A DNA stretch of 64,000 bases from Doris montereyensis. Taxonomy: Eukaryota; Mollusca; Gastropoda; Nudibranchia; Dorididae. Below, one piece after another: positions 21,501-34,600 of this stretch; the stretch's first letter is position 1; the number at the start of each line of letters is the position of its first letter. Made by a program: the position numbers and the translations under genes. The stretch lies in the NCBI GenBank assembly GCA_037039925.1, contig JAXRKP010001074.1, positions 56,001-120,000 on the forward strand, read 5' to 3'. The notes under the pieces are model-generated. The model saw only the letters and a program-made list of their open reading frames with translations, did no database searches and was not told where the DNA came from.

Positions 21501-22689
21501 TAGAGAGAGAGTATAAATGGAGAGTCACGAGTTTACGGATGACCGAAAGGCAAATGCAAGTGTTTAGTAAGAATAGAGGAGGTTGGATGATCGAAGGGAT
21601 ATTAATGTCTTGGCGAGTTTGGGACCAAAATGTCAATTTTCTGTTCTTTATATATTCGGGTAGAATGATCATTTATCTACAAGTTTATGGCAAAAAAATG
21701 TCCATATGACGTATAATTTTTTATTGCAGAACATTTTGTAGGCGAGGGTAGGTAAAAACAGTCAAAATGTTGATGTGATTGTGAATTACCCAAACACTAA
21801 CTGAGAAGATGGCACTGAAAACCCGTATAACAGGCTAGCTATTTCGCACAATACCACATCTGGTGACATGGTATCTCGATATGCCCCCTCTCCGACTAGG
21901 CCTAACGTTGAGTGATGTAAGAGGTAGAGGTCAAATATACTGGTGATGTGCGTGCACAGGTATAAAATAGGATAAAGGAATAAAACAAAAGCATCACTTT
22001 GACATGTTTTCACAATAGTTCACATCTAGATCTAGATTTACAATCCTCTTTACTTTAGTAACAATGCCACAGACTGTCCAAAGAGTAAGGGGCTGCTATA
22101 AGAAAGGCAACCTGTCTGAAGTGTCTTTTTTGTGTTATTTTCTTTTGATTTCTTTGTTCACATTCTTCTTGAAATGTAGTTTTCCCCACTAAATTTCGAT
22201 CTCCGTCATTTACTGACCGATTTGTATAATATTTGGCACAAAGATTCCTCTCAATACTCTCATCAATGTTAATAAAATGACGGCAGGTTTTTTTTTAATA
22301 TCTTGTAAGTTTGTTGAGAAAATTAATTTTTTTTGTAATAAAAATGCCATTTTTGCATATAAAAAGCTGTCGTCACTCTTTAGATATTGAATGGAAAAAA
22401 ACAATCTGCACATGTTTTGAGTGCTTTTATTCATAACTAGTAAGAGAGATAGATAGATTTTGAAAATTGGGTCAAAATCCAAGATTGCGGCCGGTTCCTT
22501 GGTAACCAAGGACGCTACAAACTTTTCAATGATATAGGATGACTTTATTTTGATAGTTACTCAGTCATATATATACTAAAATCAAATTCGTTGTAACCAA
22601 CCAGCATTTACTGGTCATAACCTTACTAGGGTTAAGACACATCATTATAATATGTTTGGTTTCTATTTTAAATTGGCATGGATCTTAAA

Positions 22690-23130
22690 AATGGTGTTGG
22701 CCAGGAGTTCCATCACACACTTTTTAAAGTGGTCTTAGTCTTACTATGTGGCATCAGTGGCTGAAAAATGGTTTTGGCCAGGAGTTCCATCACACACTTT
22801 TTAAAGTGGTCTTAGTCTTACTATGTGGCATCAGTGGCTGAAAAATGGTTTTGGCCAGGAGTTCCATCCATCACACTTTTTAAAGTGGTCTTAGTCTTAC
22901 TATGTGGCATCAGTGGCTGAAAAATGGTTTTGGTTCCATCACACTTTTTAAAGTGGAGTTCCATCACACACTTTTTAAAGTGGTCTTAGTCTTACTATGT
23001 GGCATCAGTGGCTGAAAAATGGTTTTGGCCAGGAGTTCCATCACACACTTTTTAAAGTGGGTCTTACTATGTGGCATCAGTGGCTGAAAAATGGTTTTGG
23101 CCGGGAGTTCCATCACACACTTTTAAAAAG
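22690..23130. repeat. Minisatellite, unit about 77 bp
   Basis: Five to six copies containing TGGCCAGGAGTTCCATCACA, TTTTTAAAGTGG and GTGGCATCAGTGGCTGAAAA. The last block resembles the first bases of the SINE directly downstream (GTGGCGTCAGCGGTTGAG), so the array may have grown across the SINE 5' junction. It lies 0.4 kb past the MTBP stop. Confidence 0.9.
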
Positions 23131-23345
23131 TGGCGTCAGCGGTTGAGTTGTAATTATGTCGGACTGGGGATCATGAGGTCTTGGGTTTGACGTTGGAAAG
23201 ACACTTTCCATTACACACACTACCCAGGTGCAAATGGGTACAAGCACTAGCTTGGAAGTAGAAAAAAAGCTTGCGTCAGACCAGCATCCTGGCCAGGGGG
23301 GGGGGGGGGGGATTATTGTCACCTGTTCCACTTCACGCTATTGGG
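23128..23345 (+). repeat. tRNA-derived SINE (family A)
   Basis: The head is GGCGTCAGCGGTTGAG, with ATCATGAGGTCTTGGGTTTG where box B is expected. The body has ACCCAGGTGCAAATGGGTAC, the shared family-A signature, and a poly(G) run at about 23297. Confidence 0.72.
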
Positions 23346-23554
23346 AAGCATGCATGAAGATGGATACTGTGATAGAAAAGAAAAGGAACAGCAAATCCAA
23401 ACACAAAGATGAAAATAAAATATTGTTTTCTTTTCAAAACTTTCATTTCATTTAACATGACACATTCCCACAAAAGTCACATTAATATTAATAAAAATGA
23501 GAATACATATATATAAACGTCCTTGAATAATTAATTACAAAAGTTGGAACATCA

Positions 23555-23596
23555 TCATAGAGCAATTCCTGATCGTCTTTTCTCAAGGTTGATGAT
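23555..23596 (-). CDS. MTBP: MTBP last exon
   Basis: IINLEKRRSGIAL then TGA (complement of 23555-23557), from the acceptor CTTACAG. No AATAAA was seen close downstream on this strand. Confidence 0.78.
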   Translation of the reverse strand: MINLEKRRSGIAL

Positions 23597-26500
23597 CTGT
23601 AAGTGTGAGAGATAAGAAGAAAAACGTTGCGATGAATAGTTAGAGGAAGTACACACATGTATATTGTATAATTGGCCAGCTTTGCGATGGGGATAGTTAC
23701 ATGTCATTTGTGAAACTGTCTAAACGCACAAGTCCACGATATGTGGGACATGAGCTATGTCTTTTAAATGATCAAACGCATGATTGTTTCCATTTTACAC
23801 ACATGATCTAAACGAAGATTTCCGTTTTTCTTCCCGCCTTAAAACTCTAACCTCGTAAGCCAACGAGCTAACATACTTGTTTAGATCCTTCAAAATGTTC
23901 AACTTTAACTGTATTATAAGTCCATTTTGTGCACAACAGAATATTTTTCCCCCTTTACCACATTCTAAAGACTGAAGCAGTTCTTAAATTGTGTTCTATT
24001 TGATGATATATTATGTTTTTTGCTTCTCCTGAAATATTATGTTATACGGGCTTACGTGTTTTGACAGTTCCACTGAGGATAGTTACGTGGGTAGCAGTGA
24101 TTAGTCTGTCTACTATTACTATTCCAACTTATAATATTAATGATAAAACCTGTTCAAAATAGTGGCTTAGGTGAATGAAAATTCTTTTTAAAGAATGGGG
24201 AAACAATTAAATTTTCAATAATTAATTCCTCAGATGAAAACGATTTGCAATCATTTTAGAACCTATATGCAAAATATGGTTACTCTTGGTGGCTAGGCAA
24301 TAAAGCCTTTGGCGAATAAAAAAACGGACAACTCAGAATTATATATATATAGGTATATGATTGTATGGTATGTATGTATCATCATAATGTATGTAGACAT
24401 TGAAGAACAATAAGCCTAACAATTGACCCATGCAAGCAAAGCTGATAATAAATAATAAGATGATGGAATCATAGTTTAAGTCATTACCTGTTGTACTTGT
24501 GCATACACCACTGACTTCATTTCTTCAGTCAAGTTTTGTGAGTTCGGTAGAGCCTGGCGTTGGGTAAGAATAAAACAGATAGTTTGGTCAGGGCAACATG
24601 TTTTCAATTAAGTTTCATTAAGTTTTGACATTTCAATGGAATAGTACTAGTAGGTCTACCATAAAAAAACCGAATCTTTGTACTTCAGGTACAGCAGTCA
24701 CTGCGCAAGTGCACGGTGGTTGGGAGCAAGCTGAAGCCTGCACTTGGATGGTGGTCATCAGATAACCATAATTTGTTAGTTATGTCTCATTTCAGGGGTT
24801 GCGTCCCGTGGGTTTCCTTATCTAGCAGTATAGACGCGCATTTACATTGTTTTAAATCGCAAAATTTTGTATTATTTATTTATGACGCAATTGTGACGGG
24901 TGTCTCGCCTAGCTTTTAACTTGATACATATAAACCAAATGAGATTGCCAGACTTCACACCTCGATCAGATTTCCATCCATGTCCATGGTCAACTCACTC
25001 TGTGAAGGCCGTCGACCACGCTCAACACTGTACAGCTGAAGTCGTCGTTCAATATTATTACTACTGTACCATACAGTACAGTACAACACTACACACAATA
25101 CATGTTGTGATTGTGTACTGTTGTTACTAATCACGATGTGATTTAAAGCAATATCAAATGAAGTGCCATATGTGCAGCAGGACTTATCTCCTCGTTTAGC
25201 TGCAATAAAAAAACGGTGTTTTGGTCTCTAAAATATACATACTACACTCAAATACCAAACTATTGCCCCGTGACATAGATGTTTTCAAATAAACGGGCAA
25301 GCATTTGGCCGTAGTGGATTACGTAATATACCACTTACTGTATTTCGTTTCAAAATGTAGCGGCCAAAATCCACCAGTCATTACCAAATGAACTGCTGTA
25401 TCCGTAGGTCTCAGCTCGATAAACACGTATGGCGCTCTTCCTGGCTGAGAAATCTTTCGCGATTATCATCTGAAGTAACGCATATGTAATCGCCGCTGAT
25501 GACCGTGTGGGGGGACTTGGCTTTCATACTAGGCTGTTGTGAATTCATTAGTTTTGATGGATAGTGTGTTACGTAACTGTTCACTAATCCTTTTCTTCAC
25601 CTACTACTTAATTATGGGTGTAATACTATTGTAGCTATTGGTTCTCGGTATAAAAATCTCTCCTCAGGCTCCTCAATTTCATATGCATCTGTTAACACTG
25701 TGTAACTTAGTAACTAGGCTGTCAAAACCAAAGTTGAAATATTTCTAGTACAAGTATGTCATGCAATACACCGTTGGAAAGAACGTTTCATTGTAAGCAC
25801 ATTAATACCAAAATAAAGTTATAGAATTTGAAAGTTAACTAATTGTTTTCCAAAACATGAAAATAGCACGTTTTTGGGGCAACCTGGTGAAGTCAAAAGT
25901 GATACCAGAAACTTGAAAATGGCTGAGGTTATAGAAATTCTAGTATTGAGTTAGCCTATTTTTCCCCATAAGTGTCAATTTTTTTGTTTGGAATTGGTAA
26001 GTACATTGAGGTGTCCCAAAAAGCTAAAATAAGTGTTTTCAGACAAAGTGTCAAAAATAGTCTCTAAAAATTTGTCAATGCTTTCATTTGCCGATGATTT
26101 AGTTCTGTGTGGAAAATCAGAAAGTGACCTTTAGTCAAATATCAACATTATGAACAATGACCTAAATAAAAGAGGAATGAAAGTGAATGCAAAAAAGACC
26201 AAAACAATGCTAGTCAGTAACTAGGAAGCTAGAACACAAAATCTTAAATTAGACAGGGAGAATTTAGAACAAGTTCAAAGCTACAATTACCTAGGAGTAA
26301 TGATTAACTCAGAGGGAAAACTAAGATAAGAAAAAATCAGCCAGAGAATCAAAAAGGCAAGTGCAATATATAACCATCCAGGAAAGGCATTTGTAGGTAA
26401 ACAAGAATTGTCAGCAAAAACCAAACGGCAGTATACAATACAGTTTATTGTCCTACTCTCCTCTATGGCAGCGAAAGTAGAGAATACAGTAGCGTACAGG

Positions 26501-29500
26501 CAGCTGAAATGAAATATCTAAGAAGAGTAGAAGGGAAAACTAAAAGAGACAAAATCAGAAACACAACAATAAGAGATCAAACCAAAGCAGACGGCATAAA
26601 AACTAAGATAGAAACAAATCAATTGAGATAGTTTGGGCATGTAAACAGAATGAATGACAATAGAATAGCTAAAGCCCAAGGTAAAAGACCAAAATGCAGA
26701 CCTTGGAGAAAGTGGGAAGAAGATATAAAGAGGCATTGAAGCATAGAAATTTAACTTAATTAAACTGAAAATGCCAGGACAGGGCATCCTGGAGAAAGAT
26801 CATCTCGGGCATCTGAACCCATATACCAAAAGGTAGAAAGAAAAAAAAAGAGTCAAAAATAAAAAAATTAGCGATTTAAAAAACCCCCATAAAAATATCA
26901 TTTGCAGCCCCTTTAAAGGATATTGACATGAAATTAAAGGGTTATTTTGTTGACATAGGTTGACATAGGTAGATTAGTTAGGGCACAAAATATCGATAAC
27001 GGCAAAATAGTATAGTAACATGGCTTTATTGTAAAAAAAAGACGTCATCTCTCTGTGTGTATATATACGCGTCTGTGTGGTACGAGAGAAGGCTTCTGCT
27101 TAATGCTTTGTCTGACTCTGACTCCAACCTACCTTGGCTCGACAGCTTCGCCGAACATTGAGACCATTGAGAAATGATAACGTGCATGATCGTCGGGAGG
27201 ACAAGCTGGGTGTCAGTGATTTATTGTTGTGTCATCACTTTGAAGTGCGTCTTTTTAGATAACCAAAACAACTTGATTTACGACCGGTATTTTCAAAGTT
27301 GTGTGTGCAAAAATGTGAATTCCGTGCATTATAGAGATTAGAAGAAATAAACAGTCTTCACAGGCTCATAAAAAGACAAGTCTTCTTTTTCTTATTTCTT
27401 TCTGAATATCTAAGGAATTGTCATCCTATGTGTGACACAGACATCATTTGGTATTTCTCAGTTTGTCAAAAGGAAGAAGCTTAATATGCTCATTGATAGA
27501 AGTAAAATTATTATTTCATTAAACACTTTGTAGCCTTAGACTGCAAACTAAGTGATCATGCAGTCACAGATGTTTTTTTCACAAATCTAATAAGACTAAG
27601 ACTAAACTTGGGAGTTTGTTGCAGATAGGATCTTTGAATGATGCTGGGGCCAGGACTAAGTCTTAAACTGAGACGAGATCTGAACCATACGTAACAACAC
27701 AGTCATCTGGACGGTACATGGCTGAGCAATTGTAAATTTTTTTATTTTTTTTGAGTCTTGGTTGACCCAAGGGAAAAGGTGCCAGAGGCAGGAGCTGGTA
27801 CTGGTTCTTAATCTTTTAAGAGTTTAACAGGAAAAAACACCGCTAATAATGTTTTACGATGATTCAAAGACCAGATCTCCATCTTGTGGGGCACAATATT
27901 TCCTGAGAAGCACACCTGTTTTTCTACTACAAACACTGGTAAGTAAAAGCAAACAAAATTCTTTCAAATCAGGAGACACATTAAACCAGAGCTTACCCAA
28001 ACTTTTTTTTTAGCATGAATAATTATAAGCCAAATAGGCAAAATCGGACATGGCATTGTTTGTCACAAGCTTTACTTCACAGCTGTAGCTGGTAAAAATT
28101 CACACATATCTGTGAGAAGAAGATCAATGTATTTGGGGTATTTCCCATTGGCGCACGATACAACATAGCTACACTGGTCAGTAATCATTAAAGATTATGT
28201 AGCATAATTTATATAATTTTTTATTTAAACTTAACATTACAAAAATTTGAATCTGAGACAGAAATTTTACCTTGAGCAGAACCAGGCTCACATTGAACAA
28301 ATTTCTATAACAGGCTGAGTAAATGGTATCACTTTTGTGCACATCTTTTTCCTTCAAGACTGTGGCAATAATGTGTTGGAGACGCTGAAAATGAAAATAA
28401 ATAAAATCATTCTTAAATTTATAATCAGATACATGATCTTTTTATGAATAATTACTTGCATCAATGAACAAATGAATAAAAAGACATTCCTTCCATAAAA
28501 CACATAAAACAAATAGACAGATAAAGGAAGGAAAAAAAACCCCGATATAATTTTTATGAATATAAAAACTTATACTTATTATATGTTATGAGGCAAAACA
28601 AGATGGGTTCGTCTAGCCCATTGATATTATGGTCATATAATAATCAATAAATAAAATATAGATTAAATTCTTTTTTTTAATGATTGATGCTGCAGCAAGT
28701 AGGAGACACATAAAACATCGACCTCAGTCAGATGTGCATGACCTCTTTCCTCCATATCCTCCTCAAACCGGCCAAGTTAAACAACACAAATTTTACAGGA
28801 GATACAAAAACCTGAATAATTTTCTTAAAAGTTGGTTTTAAATCCTAACATTTTGCACACATGAGATGAATGGTATGTTTGTTCCAACGGTCTAATCATT
28901 TTTTTTACATGACATTAATATATTATAGATTCTTGGACTTGGCCGTTTTGAGACATAGAATTTAAAGCATTCAGGCATTTGTACCTTGACTGACATATTC
29001 AGTTAAAAAGTGACTTCGCTGTTTTGTGTCAATATGAATAATGAAAGCTCAACTTAGCCAGTTTGATAAAACACGGTTTTGAAGCAATTGTATAACTATA
29101 AGGTAATGTCTTCTGTTATTTTTAACGCAGTGTAACTTTAGTTTCTGTTAAGATGATTAGCTAATTGTCTTAAAATTGCCCAACACCATCGATATGTCTC
29201 TATCCTTCATCACTGTTTATTGGGAGGGCAGTCTGGTGTCTCCCTCCAGCTGATCCAAGTGTGTGAGTGATGGCCTTGCTCTTGACTTATTTTAAACCCT
29301 TGATTCCTATATCATTATTTTATTAATCAGTTCTTGTTTGCTTCTCCGGCAGTGTCCTCTGAATTTTAATCTGTTTATGGTTATCGTATCGGCTGTTAAT
29401 TTTGAGAGCTGACCGTATTTTGTTTTGTTTTCTTTTTGTCTTGGTTGACCCAAGGGATAATGTACCAGAGGTAGGTAGGATCAGGGACTGGTTCTTAACA

Positions 29501-31659
29501 CAGCACTTGTAGTTAAGACTAAGAGGGGCAAAAAATTGAAACAAAGAGCAAACTTAGAGAGGGAAGAGTTACGAAAATGCTCATTCAAATGTAAATTGAG
29601 ACAAGGCTGTCTTTTTCCCCAAGTTTTTGACTTCTTCTTAAGTCTTTAGTTTTATATTTTGTCAACTTGGCAGGCTGTAAGTAGCGTGACGACAGTCAAC
29701 GGCTAAAAGCCCGAGAGGAAATCCAACTGTATGATGACCAAAGTGGAGCGGCACTTTGAATTTTGAATGAAAAGATCTACCTGTGGGAAAACTACTTAAA
29801 GTCCATGAGTTTATATACTATAAATTCACTACATAAATTCGCCTTTGTTCTTTTTTTCAGTAGGCTAATTCCTGCCCCTATCATGATATATTATCACAAA
29901 AGTCTTAAACTCTACGCAAAATCTGTTGAATCAACATCATGTCGAAACTTAATTATGGGGAAAAATCAATGACATTTGCCCAACGCAGTGAAAAACCAAT
30001 GAAGATTAAAATTTGTTTGTTCTTGAGATCCTATGGCAACCACAGCCAGAAAGCCTTTTACTACTGCCATCCACTATTGTTTGTCAAGTCGTCTCTCTAC
30101 AAAATCAAACTCTGCTTTGTGAATTCAAATAGTAGTCCAGTGTTAGGCCATCAGGACTTGAGTTGAAAGTGTTGGGTCAAAACCCTTGTTCCACTTCACT
30201 AGACACGACGGTTGAGTCCTTGTCCTAAGTAAAGATGCGTATCACTGTGATATATTTTCTCGACTCCACTCAGGTGGCAATGGGTACCAGCCCTGGCTAG
30301 AAGAAAAACCTGCTGCAAACTGATGTCCCATCTAGATCAGAGAATGACCTCGTATCCATGTTCCACTTTTAATGTTACAAAGACTAGAATAAGCTCTCAT
30401 TCAATGGGCAGGAATGGGAATTGACCCCCCCCCCCCCGCCCCCAGAAACACCCCAATTGTTACAATTTATTTCCAAAACAACCAAAGCCTTGATATAAAC
30501 AAAACAATAAACAAAGTATTAATTTATTAAAAGCAATCAAGAAATGAGAATAAATAATAAACATATAGACACAACCCCCCCCCCCCCCCAATCCCTGAAT
30601 CTTTTGAAAAAGATACCATTTTGTGACGATCTGATCGCTTCATTTTAGGGGCTTTGGTTTCCTGTGTTGGATTTTCCTGGCTAGAAGTTCTCAGGGATGA
30701 GACAAGACTAGTTTGACTTGATGAAAGATCGACACCTGATGACGAAAAGAAAAGTTTGTTGTTATGTTAAGGTACATCATGCATTGATTTACTGCTTTAA
30801 GTGGTAAAAATTAAGAATGGAAGAGAGAATGAAAGTGAAAGAGGTTAATTTGTGTTGTTATTTATTGATTTTAATTTGAAACGTGACAAGAGCAAATTTT
30901 CTTTTTGGACAAATAAAGAGATCTTATCTTATCTTATCATCAAGATATGAAATACCCATGCAATAGTAATGATATGATTAAAAAGCTGTCATAATCATAC
31001 TCATAACCATAACGTTTCAGAGGCTAAGTATGTTGTTTGACCTTTAAATGTTCCATAAATCTTAATACATTTATGGATTTTCAAAAATGATTGAACCTAC
31101 TATAATGCACAATCATTCATCGTACAAGTATTTTAAATTATAGAGCTCCTTATCAATGACATTTTTATACTTTTTGAATTTTTTGTTTTAAACTGTAAAC
31201 TATTTCATATTTTGACTGTTCTTATAATTAAAAAAATTATGTGTAACAGAGGTAAAACTTCCTGTAATGAATATCTTAAATCTATCTCCCCGAGTAAAAG
31301 TTATATGAGAATAGTTGAAAAATGATTTATGATCTATACTGTCTAGACCATGAACAACTTTATACAATTGGATAAGATCCCCCCGTTTCCTTCTGTATTT
31401 TAGGGAGGAGGTGAAGTAATTTCAATCTTTCATCATATGATATATTACCATGCTCTAATTTTCTTTATAACCTTGTCTGAATATAATATCAGCCATCACG
31501 CTGTAACATTTTCAAACTGAAACGGCAAAAATTAAGATGGAACAGAATCGGTCTCAGATCACAAACAAAGCAATCTGACCCAGAATTCATAGAACATTGT
31601 TTGTTCTTTATGGGAAATCTGCATCAATACTCTACAAACTCTGCCCCTCACTACATTAC

Positions 31660-31696
<37 letters not shown>

Positions 31697-34600
31697 CATA
31701 AACATTGTTCTTCTGCAATACTTAACATGAAATTGCACCACCTTAATTATATTAGAATTAACGAAACTAACTACGACTACGAGGTCTGTTTGCACTGAAA
31801 TGATTTTGCTTTTTGTTTGGATCCACCTGGTTATTAAATGGAGGAAAAGTGGGTGCTCAGTGTGTTAGATAAATGACACATGTACCATGCTTTGTTGAAC
31901 TAACCTGACAATGACGATATGGTGCATTTTCACAAAATGAAATACAAATTTTATCCATTGCAGTTTGAACACGTTACATCTAAATAAACAAATCCAGTAA
32001 GTGGGTTGGCACATGTTTTTTCCAGTAGTTCCTCACTAAAACACGTAAAATATCAGTAATTACAATTACAGGTTAATGCGGTCACTGAGTATGATTAGTG
32101 TGACAGATAATTAATTTATCCATTATCCAAAAACAACATCTGTATATTATAACATACAAAATATTTTGCATTTCGGCAAAGTTGTATTTTGACAATTCAA
32201 TTTTGAAAGGAGAATTGCAATTAGGATTCTAAGTGAAAGGACATAGTTTGAGAAGGCTGCCTACAAAAATCATCCGACCAACAAAAACACACATGGCCGA
32301 GAGAACTGGAGAGAGAACCGAAAGACATGGGGATGACTTGGAGAGAGGCGGAAAAGGTAACATAGGACAAGGATTCCGGGAGAGCTCCTGTTGACAGCCT
32401 ATGCCCCATGAGTGGTAGCAGTTCATGATGATGATGACGCAACATTTCCCAAATGAAAAGGTAGTTACTACAGGTGCAGGGATGTTCCGAGCTATTTTTG
32501 TTCATTTTACTTACTTTTATGGCGTGAGAGCCTGTCACCGTCACAACCAAATGAACCAGACGAGGAGCCTGGGGTCTTTCTTGGTGACCTGAGCACAGAT
32601 TTGTCAAACACTGGGGTGAGAGACAGTCTCTTCACATTTGAGTCCTCTGCCGTTCTTGGGGTGAAATTTGAGGGGCTTGTGGGGACTCCTCCTAACCGGT
32701 GTTGCCAAATCTGATAAGCTGCCAAGAGAACCAATTTGGTGACTTCGCGCTCTCTTCAAGGGAGGAGGGTCAGACGTGGGAGTTAGAGATGATGAGAATC
32801 GCTTTGGGACTCTTTCGAACAATCAGTGATGATGGTTGCTTGAACAAATCGATGCTCGTTTTGAATTTCTTCATCGTGATGAACTGTTCCAAAAATAAAT
32901 AAAATTTATATCGCATGTAGGTGAGAGTTTGTTTTTACTAATGATCTTTAATATAATTGACAAGATGCAAAATTTCTTTAAAATTCTTAAAATGACAAAC
33001 AGTAAGCCTAAAATATTTCACATGTCTAATCCTAAAACAAACTTTCAGAGGAGATTATTTAAGGTGCAAAAAGAAATTGAAGAAATATGTAATGGCCCAT
33101 ATTTCCACTTACAAAAATGTGAAGTTGTTAGATTCTTGAAATTAGTTTGACTTGTCAAGATTACCAGCTTGTGCGAGATATCACATGATTTGTAACCTGA
33201 CTAGCAAGGCATGATATCATGTGATTTCAAGTAATTGTCGCAAGCATGTAGCACAGCTGGGAGACAAAGATCTAACTTTCACTTCAAGGTCTGGAATACA
33301 TTGAATCGGCAATGTTTGACAGAAAAGTTACAATCTGCATATAGGTCCTATCATTCCACAGAGACTGCCCTTTTACTTGTGTTTGTAATGATATTCTCAC
33401 TAAAGTTGACGATAGAAAAATTGCATTGTTGAATCTGCTAGATCTAAGCTCAGTGTTTGATACTATTGATCATGATATCTTGTTAAACAGAGTGCAGAAC
33501 TATTGTAAGATCTCTGGAAAAGCTCTTCTTTGGTTTAGATCATACATAACAAATAAAACTCAACAGGTAAAAGTAAATGATGTTTACTCTAAAAGCCTCC
33601 AGTTATATTATGGTATCCCACAGGGTACCGTTTTATGTCCTATATTGTTCAGCCCTTGTCAAAAACTATTGTTAAGTATGGTTTTAAATACCATTTTTAG
33701 GCTGACGAATTTCAAATATACCAGTCTGTGCAAAGAAATGATTGTAGTATGCATGAAAAACATAAAAACATGGATGATTGAGAATAAACTACAACTAAAC
33801 GAATCAAAGACAGAAAGCATTCTTCTCGAAAAACCATCTGAAATCATCAAATGTGATGTTAAGAACATTTATATAAATTGCACCAGCTTCACGTCATCAG
33901 AGAAAGTAAAAAACCTAGGCGTGGTTTTTGACAGCAACTTATCGACATCAGATCAAATAAGAGCACTTTGTAAGTCACTCTACTGCGAGATTCACTGAAT
34001 CAGCCGTATCAGAAATATTCTAGATGTTGCAAAGACACTCCTGGTCTCTTTAGTGTTATCAAAATTGGACTATTGCAATGCTCTACTTTCCAATTTTCTA
34101 CAAGACAATTCAAATAAACTCAATTCAAATAAACTCAATTCAAATAAACTTAATTCAAATAACCTTCAGCTGGTACAAAACTCAGCAGCAAGAGCAATTA
34201 AAAAAAAAGAAAGAATACAGATCATATAACCCCACTTTTGGAATCCCTTTCATTGGCTGCCCTTAAAGTCACGAATTGACTACAAAATTGCCCTGATGGT
34301 TTTTAAATGTCTAAACAATCTAGCTCCCTCTTACCTTTAATAACTGTTAAAACCAAACAACATAGATAGTGTTTGAGATGCAGTGATGATACATCCCTTT
34401 CTATCCCAAGAAAAAACTTAAGTCCTATGGTGACGGCTCATTCGAACATTATGACTCAAAAGTTTGGAACGAGCCTTCAAGGAACATTGTGTTTTATCAA
34501 AAATCTATGAAAAGCTGTCAAAACATAGATCTACTACTTTTCATTGAAATTTAGTCAAAGCTGCATTGGAACGTTGTTGTCCTTTTGCTTCATTCTAAAT

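Larger units (their letters stand above)
19740..22685. other. Intergenic between MED10 and MTBP
   Basis: No conserved coding sequence. It holds a reversed Rep130 copy (20275-20405), a short CTCTTGACAAA triplication near 20740, and a diverged tandem repeat at 21340-21500. Confidence 0.5.

Noticed and set aside
27030..27370. Possible solo LTR (TATATA early, AATAAA late, TG..CA ends)
   Set aside because: No matching target-site duplication or second copy found. The evidence is too weak.
32929..33150. AT-rich 73-codon open frame
   Set aside because: Intronic and antisense to MTBP, with a Lys/Ile/Phe/Asn-rich composition expected by chance in AT-rich DNA.
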